From assembly GCF_005845215.1 (NCBI RefSeq), contig NZ_SPHO01000002.1:124001-188000 (forward strand): DNA of 64,000 nucleotides, in the 5' to 3' direction. Below, piece after piece: positions 16,985-23,937 of the stretch. The DNA is from Clostridium sp. 1001271st1 H5 (lineage in GTDB: Bacteria > Bacillota > Clostridia > Lachnospirales > Lachnospiraceae). The notes below the pieces were generated by a model. That model had not been told where the DNA came from. It saw nothing but the letters and a program-made list of their open reading frames with translations, and did not search any database. Every line of letters starts with the position of its first letter. Within the stretch, counting starts at the first letter, position 1. Made by a program: the position numbers and the translations under genes.

Positions 16985-18252
16985 ATAAGAACACGTATAA
17001 TCCATACGAAAATATGCTGGCGGTACTGGATGAGGCGGCATCCAGGCTGGGGTTAAAGGAAGCAGATTACATAACCCTGCGTTATCCGGAGCGGGAAATG
17101 ATTGTATCCATTCCAGTGAGGATGGATAATGGCGAGATGAAGGTATTTGAAGGATACCGGGTACAGCACAACAGTGCCAGAGGCCCTTATAAGGGGGGAA
17201 TCCGCTTCCATCAGAACTCGGATTTGGATGAGGTAAAGGCGCTGGCGGCCTGGATGTCATTTAAATGCGCAATCGTCAACATCCCCTACGGCGGGGCAAA
17301 GGGAGGAATCAAGGTGGACCCCTCCAAGCTGTCCAGGGATGAGCTGATTCGCCTGACCAGAAGATATACCACCAGGATACTGCCGATTATAGGGCCTGAC
17401 CAGGATATACCTGCCCCGGATGTAAATACCAACGGCGAGGTAATGGGCTGGATTATGGATACATACAGCATGTTCAAGGGACACAGCGTTCCCGGTGTTG
17501 TCACCGGAAAGCCCATTGAGATTGGCGGCTCCATCGGAAGGACGGAAGCAACAGGACGAGGCGTGACCATCATTACCCGCCAGTGCCTGGAGCACCTGGG
17601 CATGAGCTACGAGAATTCCACCTATGCCATCCAGGGCATGGGAAATGTAGGAGGCACCGCAGCCCAGATACTGTATGATAAGGGATGCAGGATAGTGGCT
17701 GTCAGCGACTATTCCGGCGGTGTTTACAATGAAGACGGACTGGATATCCCTGCTATCCGGGCATTCCTGTCGGACAAGACAAAGGCCCTGATTGATTATG
17801 TGTCAGATAATGTGGAACACATAACCAATGACCAGGTTATCACCTGCTGCTGCGATGTGCTGATTCCCGCTGCATTGGAGAACCAGATAACCGGCGATAA
17901 CGCAGCCGGCGTCCGGGCCAGGGTGATTATTGAAGCAGCCAACGGTCCTACTACCGTGGAAGCGGATAAGATACTGGAGGAAAAAGGCGTGGTGGTTGTG
18001 CCGGATATCCTGGCCAATGCAGGCGGCGTGGTTGTATCCTATTTTGAGTGGGTTCAGAATATCCAGAGCATGGCCTGGGATTTGGAGGAAGTGAACCGGA
18101 CCCTTAAGAAAATTATGAACAAGGCCTATGACGAGGTGGACGCCATGTCAAAGAATAACAAAGTAACCATGCGCATGGGCGCCTATATGGTGGCAATTAA
18201 CCGCATTTGTACCGCGGGTAAGATGAGAGGCGGGCCCATCTCCATGGCGTAG
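16981..18252 (+). CDS. gdhA: Glutamate (Glu/Leu/Phe/Val) dehydrogenase
   Basis: A 423-residue amino acid dehydrogenase. The substrate-binding Lys motif PYGGAKGGIKVDP and the second motif GPDQDIPAPDVNT are present, with a Rossmann GMGNVGGTAAQIL in the C-terminal half and ILANAGGVVVSYFEW. The length suits hexameric glutamate dehydrogenases of the roughly 420-residue class. It would convert glutamate to 2-oxoglutarate and ammonia with NAD(P). The 4-base overlap with pxpA supports glutamate as the substrate rather than leucine or phenylalanine. A strong terminator follows. Confidence 0.92.
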   Translation: MNKNTYNPYENMLAVLDEAASRLGLKEADYITLRYPEREMIVSIPVRMDNGEMKVFEGYRVQHNSARGPYKGGIRFHQNSDLDEVKALAAWMSFKCAIVNIPYGGAKGGIKVDPSKLSRDELIRLTRRYTTRILPIIGPDQDIPAPDVNTNGEVMGWIMDTYSMFKGHSVPGVVTGKPIEIGGSIGRTEATGRGVTIITRQCLEHLGMSYENSTYAIQGMGNVGGTAAQILYDKGCRIVAVSDYSGGVYNEDGLDIPAIRAFLSDKTKALIDYVSDNVEHITNDQVITCCCDVLIPAALENQITGDNAAGVRARVIIEAANGPTTVEADKILEEKGVVVVPDILANAGGVVVSYFEWVQNIQSMAWDLEEVNRTLKKIMNKAYDEVDAMSKNNKVTMRMGAYMVAINRICTAGKMRGGPISMA

Positions 18253-18274
18253 AAGAAAATCCCCGGACTGGAAA

Positions 18275-18321
18275 TTAAAAAGGAACCCCCTGGAATGGTT
18301 TTTTCGGGGGTTCCTTTTTAA
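18275..18321. terminator. Strong bidirectional terminator
   Basis: Sixteen-base perfect arms, TTAAAAAGGAACCCCC and GGGGGTTCCTTTTTAA, around a 15-base loop. It serves the gdh operon on the plus strand and the ABC-F gene on the minus strand. Confidence 0.92.
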
Positions 18322-18341
18322 CTGCTTCGGATTTATCCTGA

Positions 18342-19898
18342 TTAAGACAGCTTCAGCGCCCATTCCCTGCAATCCCACACATCCGTAGCCAGTCCCTCAA
18401 AAAATTCAGGTTCATGGCAGATTAAGAGGATGCTGCCCTTATATGCCTTCAGAGCCCGCTTCAGCTCCTCCTTTGCATCCACATCCAGATGGTTGGTGGG
18501 CTCGTCAAGAAGAAGTACATTGGACTCGCGGTTAATCAGCTTACACAGCCGGACCTTGGCCTGTTCGCCTCCGCTGAGCACCCTGACCTGGCTTTCAATG
18601 TGTTCCGTGGTCAGGCCGCATTTTGCCAGGGCGGAGCGGACCTGGTACTGGGTATAGGCAGGGAATTCCGCCCATATTTCCTGAAGGCAGGTGGTGGTGT
18701 TGCCGGGGGCCATCTCCTGCTCAAAGTAGCCGATGGACAGGTAGTCTCCCAGCTCCACGGTGCCGCCAAGGGCAGGCGTAAGGCCCAGGATGCTTTTCAG
18801 CAGCGTGGTTTTGCCGATGCCGTTGGCTCCTACCAGCACGATTTTCTGTCCTCTTTCCATCACCAGGTTAAGAGGGCGCGACAGCGGCTCGTCATAGCCA
18901 ATGATTAAATCCTTTGTCTCAAATATATACTTTCCCGGAGTGCGGGCCTCCAGAAAATGAAATTCCGGCTTGGGTTTTTCCCTGGCAAGTTCAATGACAT
19001 CCATCTTATCCAGCTTTTTCTGGCGGGACATGGCCATGTTTCTGGTGGCCACCCTGGCCTTGTTCCTGGCCACAAAATCCTCCAGCTCCGCAATCTCCTG
19101 CTGTTGGCGCTTATAGGCAGCCTCCAGCTGGGATTTCTTAACCGCGTATACCTCCTGGAATTTGTCATAATCCCCCACATAGCGGTCCAGCCTCTGGTTT
19201 TCCATATGGTAAATCAGGTTGATAACACTGTTGAGGAAGGGAATGTCATGGGAAATGAGAATAAAGGCATTCTCATACTCCTGCAGGTAGCGCCTCAGCC
19301 AGTCAATATGCTGTACGTCCAGATAGTTGGTAGGCTCGTCCAGAAGCAGGATATCCGGCTTCTCCAGCAGAAGCTTGCCCAGGAGCACCTTTGTGCGCTG
19401 GCCGCCGGACAGCTCCGTCACATCCTTGTCCAGGCCAATCTCAGAAAGGCCCAGGGCCCGTCCCACCTCCTCCACCTTGGAATCAATAATATAGAAATCA
19501 TGGGCCATGAGAAGGTCCTGTATGGTTCCCAGCTCCTCCATCATGGTGTTCATTTCGTCCTCGGCGGCTTCTCCCATCTTATCGCAGATATGGTTCATGT
19601 GTTCTTCCATCTCAAAGAGAAATGCGAAGGCGCTCTTTAACACATCCCGTATGGTCATGCCTTTTTCCAGCACTGCGTGCTGGTCCAGATACCCGACCCT
19701 TACGTTTTTGGCCCATTCCACCCTGCCCTCATCGGGCATGAGCTTGCCGGTAATAATGTTCATGAAGGTGGATTTGCCTTCCCCGTTGGCTCCGATAAGG
19801 CCAATGTGCTCGCCCTTTAACAGGCGGAAGGAGACATCCTGGAAAATGGCCCGGTCCCCAAAGCCATGGCTCAAATGCTCTACGTTTAAAATGCTCAT
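18342..19898 (-). CDS. ABC-F family ATPase
   Basis: A 518-residue soluble protein with two ABC cassettes and no membrane helices. First cassette: GANGEGKST, SGGQRTKVLLGKLLLEKP, LLLDEPTNYLD. Second: GANGIGKTT, SGGEQAKVRL, LLLDEPTNHLD. Between them lies a charged, helical P-site tRNA interaction linker with RNKARVATRNMAMSRQKKLD. ABC-F proteins bind the ribosomal E site and act as translation factors or, in some cases, antibiotic-resistance proteins. The short linker and length resemble housekeeping types (YdiF/YbiT-like) rather than the resistance types, but this cannot be decided here. Confidence 0.92.
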   Translation of the reverse strand: MSILNVEHLSHGFGDRAIFQDVSFRLLKGEHIGLIGANGEGKSTFMNIITGKLMPDEGRVEWAKNVRVGYLDQHAVLEKGMTIRDVLKSAFAFLFEMEEHMNHICDKMGEAAEDEMNTMMEELGTIQDLLMAHDFYIIDSKVEEVGRALGLSEIGLDKDVTELSGGQRTKVLLGKLLLEKPDILLLDEPTNYLDVQHIDWLRRYLQEYENAFILISHDIPFLNSVINLIYHMENQRLDRYVGDYDKFQEVYAVKKSQLEAAYKRQQQEIAELEDFVARNKARVATRNMAMSRQKKLDKMDVIELAREKPKPEFHFLEARTPGKYIFETKDLIIGYDEPLSRPLNLVMERGQKIVLVGANGIGKTTLLKSILGLTPALGGTVELGDYLSIGYFEQEMAPGNTTTCLQEIWAEFPAYTQYQVRSALAKCGLTTEHIESQVRVLSGGEQAKVRLCKLINRESNVLLLDEPTNHLDVDAKEELKRALKAYKGSILLICHEPEFFEGLATDVWDCREWALKLS

Positions 19899-20075
19899 AC
19901 TGTTGCAGACTCCTTTTATAAAAATCCTTTATTTTACAGGTGCTTCCGTTGGTTTTGTTCAGCAGTATTATTCTACATGACATAATCTGTTCTGACAAGG
20001 GAAAAAATAATTCTAAATAAAATGAACCATCTGCCTGCCAACTTTCTCTATATAGCAGGTGCACCGATTAACAAA

Positions 20076-20101
20076 CCCTTCTGGCAGTTAAGCCAAAAGG
20101 G
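20076..20101. other. Imperfect hairpin upstream of the ECF sigma gene
   Basis: CCCTTCTGGC pairs with GCCAAAAGGG (one mismatch) around AGTTAA. It lies between the divergent ABC-F and sigma-factor genes, with no following U-run on the plus strand. Its role is unclear. Confidence 0.4.
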
Positions 20102-20108
20102 ATATATA

Positions 20109-20144
20109 ATGGTTCCATATAAGCAGATGGTTCCAAATAAGCAG
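20109..20144 (+). repeat. 18-bp tandem repeat before the ECF sigma gene
   Basis: ATGGTTCCATATAAGCAG (20109-20126) is followed at once by ATGGTTCCAAATAAGCAG (20127-20144), identical in 17 of 18 positions. It ends 19 bases before the sigma-factor start and may be a leader element or a tandem binding site. Confidence 0.85.
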
Positions 20145-20163
20145 CGGACGATGGAAGGAGCGG

Positions 20164-20736
20164 ATGGACATGGAGCAGGAGACAGCAGGTCTGGTACGCC
20201 GTATGGCGGAAGGAGACAGCCAGGCATTTGACCGGTTGATGGAGCATTATTATCCCAAACTGCTGCGCGTGGCATATCTCATATCCGGAAGTCATGCAGA
20301 CAGTGAGGATATTGTACAGGAAACCTTTGTGCTGTGCTGGACGAACCGAAAGAAAATCAAAGAACCGGAGTATTTTGGGAACTGGCTTTATAAAACCCTT
20401 ACCAGGGAAGCCTGGAGGTTTTGCAGGAAAAACAGGAAGGAACAGCCGGTGGAAGAGGTATTTGGGACGGAAGAGCCTGAAACAGCCTCTGTGCTGGAGG
20501 AAGTCATGATGCGCTCCCGGGAAAAGGAGCTCTATGAAGCCATAAGGAATCTTCCGGTGAAACAGAGAACAGCCGTAGTCCTGTACTATTTTAACCAGAT
20601 GTCCACCAGAGAGATTGCGGGTATCATGGGCTGTATGGAGGGAACCGTTAAGTCCAGGCTGTATACGGCCAGGACGAATTTAAAACAGGAGCTGACGGAA
20701 GAAAACAAGAGGGTAGGAAGGGAGGTAACCTTATGA
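20164..20736 (+). CDS. ECF-type RNA polymerase sigma factor
   Basis: A 190-residue sigma-70-family factor with only regions 2 and 4. Region 2 is visible as FDRLMEHYYPKLLRVAYLISG and EDIVQETFVLCW; region 4 as LPVKQRTAVVLYYFNQMST and REIAGIMGCMEGTVKSRLYTAR, the DNA-binding helix-turn-helix. AAGGAG at 20155-20160 is 3 bases from ATG 20164 and 9 from ATG 20170, so the protein may start at the second Met. It would direct a small extracytoplasmic-stress regulon. The next gene overlaps by 4 bases and encodes a likely anti-sigma protein. Confidence 0.9.
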   Translation: MDMEQETAGLVRRMAEGDSQAFDRLMEHYYPKLLRVAYLISGSHADSEDIVQETFVLCWTNRKKIKEPEYFGNWLYKTLTREAWRFCRKNRKEQPVEEVFGTEEPETASVLEEVMMRSREKELYEAIRNLPVKQRTAVVLYYFNQMSTREIAGIMGCMEGTVKSRLYTARTNLKQELTEENKRVGREVTL

Positions 20737-21530
20737 ACAGACAAGACGGACCGGTGACACAAAAGGAACTGGAAGAGCAGATAAGCCGTACTCTTTGCAG
20801 CCGGGCAGAGTCCATACAGGTGACTTCCGCAGATACAGAGAGGATGCGGCGCTCTGTTCACCGGAAAATAGAGGAGGAATCAGGAATGAAGAAATGGAAT
20901 ATGAAGCGGGTATTTGTGGTGGCGGCAGCCATCTGCGTACTGGGTACCATAACAGCGGTTGCTGCCGGAAAGGCGGCATATACAAGCAGCGGAGGCAGTC
21001 ATCTGGATGATTTTACCTATGATAAGCTGGGGGAGATGGAGACAAAGCTGGGCTTTGCCACCAAGGCCCCTGAGACGTTCGGCAACGGGTACCGGTTTGA
21101 ACTGGGCATGCCCACCCATGATGAGGCCCATGATGAGGACGGAAATGTGATAAAGTCCACGGAAAGCTTTTCCCTGCAGTACAAAAAGGGCGGAAGCCCG
21201 GATATATTTGTCAGTGTACAGGGCTCAGGCTTGTATGAGGAGGAAGGCCGGCCGCACCAGACATTTGACCACAACGGGATTACCCTGAACTACACCAGGG
21301 ACCAGTACCGTTTTGTTCCCCCGGATTATCAGGTTTCCGAGGAGGAAAAGGCAAGAGAGGCGGCAGGAGAACTCTATATATCATACGGAAGCGATAAGGT
21401 GGAGGATAAGGCTGCCCAGAGCATGGTATGGAAGGACGGGGAAAGGGTTTATATCATAACAACCATGGATAATCCCATAACAGCAGAAGAGATGGCTCAG
21501 ATGGCCGCGGAATTGATAGACAATGAGTAG
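20733..21530 (+). CDS. Putative membrane-anchored anti-sigma factor
   Basis: A 265-residue protein coupled to the sigma gene by ATGA overlap. Residues 1-58 are charged and cytoplasmic, residues about 59-79 form one membrane helix (RVFVVAAAICVLGTITAVAA), and about 185 residues lie outside the cell. The outer part has no enzyme motif I recognise; it resembles the extracellular domains of uncharacterised clostridial sigma-factor regulators. The pattern (short cytoplasmic domain, single helix, sensor) matches anti-sigma factors. That it binds this sigma factor is inferred from the operon. There is no zinc-binding HxxxCxxC motif. Confidence 0.72.
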   Translation: MNRQDGPVTQKELEEQISRTLCSRAESIQVTSADTERMRRSVHRKIEEESGMKKWNMKRVFVVAAAICVLGTITAVAAGKAAYTSSGGSHLDDFTYDKLGEMETKLGFATKAPETFGNGYRFELGMPTHDEAHDEDGNVIKSTESFSLQYKKGGSPDIFVSVQGSGLYEEEGRPHQTFDHNGITLNYTRDQYRFVPPDYQVSEEEKAREAAGELYISYGSDKVEDKAAQSMVWKDGERVYIITTMDNPITAEEMAQMAAELIDNE

Positions 21531-21566
21531 GTGCGGATAACCAGACAGAAAAGCAGATTAGTAAAT

Positions 21567-21618
21567 GGCCCGGCGTGATTCAGGAAGCATTCCATATCCT
21601 GAATCGCGCCGGGCCTTT
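21567..21618. terminator. Terminator between convergent genes
   Basis: Two 19-base arms with a single mismatch, GGCCCGGCGTGATTCAGGA and TCCTGAATCGCGCCGGGCC, surround 11 bases and are followed by TTT. It closes the sigma/anti-sigma operon and may also serve the opposite-strand hydrolase gene. Confidence 0.85.
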
Positions 21619-21637
21619 GCCGGGTCAGCCGTTTCTT

Positions 21638-22354
21638 TTATTTCCGGCAGGCATCCACAAAGTGTTTGAATATATTGGCGGATACCGCGTCGGTCTGCCA
21701 CATATACTCGGGGTGCCACTGCAGGGCCAGGAGATAAGGATAATCCGGCATCTCCAGAGCTTCAATAATACCGTCGGGCGCATGGCCGCTGGCTATGAGA
21801 CAGGGGGCAATTCTGCGCACTGCCTGGTGGTGGGAGCTGTTTACCGCGATTTCCGGTTTCCCTTCTGCGATTTCGTACAGCAGTGTATCCCGGCGCACAT
21901 TCACATGGTGGGAAGGCAGGCTGCAGGAATAGGGCTGCTTATGGGCAATGGGAAAACCGGTTTCGGCCTGGCTGGGAATGTCCTGGTAGATGTCGCCGCC
22001 CAGTCCCACATTAATCATCTGGGCTCCGCGGCAGATTCCCAGCACCGGCTTGCTGGCCTCCATGGCAATCTTCAGAAGGGAGAGTTCCATGGTATCCCGG
22101 GCCATGGACACATTGCCGCAGTGCATGTGTGTTTCCTCCTTCAGAAGAAAGGGATGAATGTCCGGACCGCCGGAAAAGAGAAAGCCGTCGCACAGCCCTG
22201 ACAGCTGTTTTAAGTCTTCCTCCGACGCCTCCAGGGGAAGAAGGACGGACAGGCCTCCTGCTGCTTCAATGGCCCTCAGGTAAGTGGGGCGCACGCTTAT
22301 GTCGTCGTTTTCTGTATTATGGGAAGGGGTTATGCCGATTACTGGTTTATTCAT
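21638..22354 (-). CDS. Gamma-glutamyl-gamma-aminobutyrate hydrolase family (class I glutamine amidotransferase-like)
   Basis: A 238-residue peptidase C26-family protein. The nucleophile elbow is PVLGICRGAQMINVGLGGD and the catalytic His and Glu are in LQWHPEYMW. Relatives such as PuuD remove glutamate from gamma-glutamyl-GABA in putrescine degradation; others cleave gamma-glutamyl peptides. GGAGG lies 12 bases before the ATG. No putrescine genes are near. The enzyme could supply glutamate, which would suit an organism with 5-oxoprolinase and glutamate dehydrogenase close by, but the link is speculative. Confidence 0.85.
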   Translation of the reverse strand: MNKPVIGITPSHNTENDDISVRPTYLRAIEAAGGLSVLLPLEASEEDLKQLSGLCDGFLFSGGPDIHPFLLKEETHMHCGNVSMARDTMELSLLKIAMEASKPVLGICRGAQMINVGLGGDIYQDIPSQAETGFPIAHKQPYSCSLPSHHVNVRRDTLLYEIAEGKPEIAVNSSHHQAVRRIAPCLIASGHAPDGIIEALEMPDYPYLLALQWHPEYMWQTDAVSANIFKHFVDACRK

Positions 22355-22408
22355 GGTATTTGGATTCCTCCATGTGTTCTGTGAATAATATATGCTGAAT
22401 ATACGAAA

Positions 22409-22436
22409 AGAGCCCCTTCCGTCAGGAAGAGGCCCT
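22409..22436 (-). terminator. Terminator of the ferredoxin gene
   Basis: On the minus strand GGGCCTCTTCC, a TGAC loop and GGAAGGGGCTC form a fully paired stem (with G-U pairs), followed by TTTTC. It lies just after the ferredoxin stop. Confidence 0.85.
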
Positions 22437-22450
22437 TATGTAATACTACA

Positions 22451-22621
22451 TTAGCCTTCGGAAATAGCTCCGGTTGGGCAGGTAGCTGCACAGGTTCCGC
22501 AGTCGATACAGGTATCCGGGTCGATAACGTACTGGCTGTCTCCCTCAGAAATAGCGCCGACTGGACATTCGCCAGCACAGCTGCCGCAGCTTACACAAGC
22601 ATCACTAATTACATATGCCAT
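22451..22621 (-). CDS. 2[4Fe-4S] ferredoxin
   Basis: A 56-residue clostridial-type ferredoxin. The two cluster motifs are CVSCGSCAGECP (residues 9-20) and CIDCGTCAATCP (38-49), each Cx2Cx2Cx3CP, related by the usual internal duplication, and both are followed by GAISEG. AAGGAGG lies 9 bases before the ATG. It carries electrons at low potential in the cytoplasm, for example between pyruvate:ferredoxin oxidoreductase and hydrogenase, and could also supply the electron for the neighbouring radical-SAM activase. It has its own terminator and lies just downstream of the PFL operon on the same strand. Confidence 0.95.
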   Translation of the reverse strand: MAYVISDACVSCGSCAGECPVGAISEGDSQYVIDPDTCIDCGTCAATCPTGAISEG

Positions 22622-22729
22622 GATAAAATACCTCCTTAATATTTGTCTACATTGTTATTTTATTTTATACTATAACGTCTAATTATTCAAGAGGAAAATC
22701 GTTCCTATGCCCGCTAATATTGTATAAAT

Positions 22730-23482
22730 TTAGGAGCAATGGGCCCTTTCATCGCGCATTCCCCGGAGAATGATTTTGCGGGCCTCTGCAGCTTTTGCAG
22801 GAGGCAGGGGCGCCGTATCCTCTAAGGGGTAGGGGATTCCCATCTGGCTGTACTTGGCTTTTCCCATGTCGTGATAGGGCAGCACATCCAGCGCCTTTAT
22901 ATTTTTAAGCGTGCCGAGATAGCGTCCCAGGCGGTACAGATATTCCTCCCGGTCCGTGATGCCGGGAACCACCACATGGCGAATCCAGACAGGTATCTGC
23001 TTCTTTTCCAGGTATCCGGCAAAGGCCAGTATGTTGTCCTGGGGCTGGGCGCAAAGCTTTATATGTTCCTCGGGGTCAATATGCTTGATATCCAGGAGAA
23101 CCAGGTCCGTGGAGGCCAGAAGGCGGTCGAAAAGTGCCATAACTGCCTGCGAACCGGGGTTGAAAGTAATACCTGAGGTATCCAGACAGGTGTGGATTCC
23201 TTTTTGCCTGGCCTTCTCAAAAAGCTCTGTTACAAAACCAATCTGCATCAGGGGTTCGCCGCCGCTGACCGTGATGCCGCCTTTTTTATAGAAGGGGCGG
23301 GCCTGCTCGTACTGGTTTAATATATCGTCCGCCAGCATGGGCGTGCCTCCCTTGGGGTCCCATGTATCGGGATTATGACAGTAGAGGCATCTCATGGGGC
23401 AGCCGCTTAAAAAGATTACCATGCGGATACCGGGGCCGTCCACGGTGCCAAAGCTTTCTATGGAATGTACACGTCCAACCAT
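22730..23482 (-). CDS. pflA: Pyruvate formate-lyase activating enzyme
   Basis: A 250-residue radical-SAM enzyme. The cluster motif is GCPMRCLYCHNPDTW (Cx3Cx2C), with the SAM-binding VSGGEPLMQ and DTSGI after it; there is no extra ferredoxin domain, which is typical of PFL activase as opposed to dehydratase-type activases. It installs the glycyl radical on PFL. AAAGGAG before ATG 23482 fixes the start. It follows the two PFL genes on the same strand after a 163-base gap containing a hairpin. Here the target glycine is on a separate 81-residue protein. Confidence 0.93.
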   Translation of the reverse strand: MVGRVHSIESFGTVDGPGIRMVIFLSGCPMRCLYCHNPDTWDPKGGTPMLADDILNQYEQARPFYKKGGITVSGGEPLMQIGFVTELFEKARQKGIHTCLDTSGITFNPGSQAVMALFDRLLASTDLVLLDIKHIDPEEHIKLCAQPQDNILAFAGYLEKKQIPVWIRHVVVPGITDREEYLYRLGRYLGTLKNIKALDVLPYHDMGKAKYSQMGIPYPLEDTAPLPPAKAAEARKIILRGMRDERAHCS

Positions 23483-23580
23483 AAGGCTGCGCTCCTTTCT
23501 GAAAACCACAACATGTCATGCAGTGCGGACCAGCCGCGGGTAAAGATATTTAAAATAAGGAAAATGATAAAAGGAAACAT

Positions 23581-23624
23581 GGATGCCGCCCCAGCCGGAA
23601 GTGCTTCCTGTTAAGACGGCATCC
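23581..23624. other. Nested hairpin between glycyl-radical subunit and activase genes
   Basis: GGATGCCG (23581-23588) pairs with CGGCATCC (23617-23624), and GGAAG pairs with CTTCC inside. There is no U-run, so it looks more like an mRNA processing or stability element tuning activase level below PFL than a full terminator. Confidence 0.6.
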
Positions 23625-23645
23625 GGAGTAATTGTCAGACAGGGC

Positions 23646-23891
23646 TTAGATGGAGCCGTGGAAGGTCCTTGAAATGACCTCGTCCTGCTGCGCTTTTGTC
23701 AGCTTGTTAAAATTTACCGCATAGCCGGATACCCTGACTGTGAGCTGGGGATATTTTTCAGGATGGGCCTGTGCATCCAGAAGGGTTTCCTTGCTGAATA
23801 CATTTACATTCAGATGGTGTCCGCCTTCCTGGGCATAGCCGTCTAACAGGGCCACCAGGTTATCAATTTGTGATTCGCTTGCTTTTACCAT
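23646..23891 (-). CDS. Stand-alone glycyl radical domain of pyruvate formate-lyase
   Basis: An 81-residue protein equal to the C-terminal part of normal PFL. It opens with [25 protein letters not shown]-like sequence (cited in short: [18 protein letters not shown]) and ends with the radical loop [11 protein letters not shown], radical Gly 56, and VISRTFH. In usual PFL these residues are fused to the catalytic part. The upstream PFL gene stops before them, so this protein must supply the radical in trans. It resembles the spare-part protein YfiD/GrcA of E. coli, but here it is a required subunit, not a repair part. GAGG at about 10 bases upstream is a fair ribosome site. Confidence 0.92.
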   Translation of the reverse strand: MVKASESQIDNLVALLDGYAQEGGHHLNVNVFSKETLLDAQAHPEKYPQLTVRVSGYAVNFNKLTKAQQDEVISRTFHGSI

Positions 23892-23937
23892 AACATTAAT
23901 CCTCGCTTTCTCAAGAAAATGGTTTATATGCTGTTAA

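Noticed and set aside
18342-19898. Antibiotic-resistance ABC-F (Msr/Vga/Lsa-type)
   Set aside because: Length and short linker look like housekeeping ABC-F proteins and no leader-peptide attenuator was evident upstream; resistance cannot be claimed.
23892-23937. PFL as one gene broken by a frameshift
   Set aside because: The two parts cannot be joined by a one- or two-base change: the large part has its own 36-residue tail and the small part has its own start and ribosome site.
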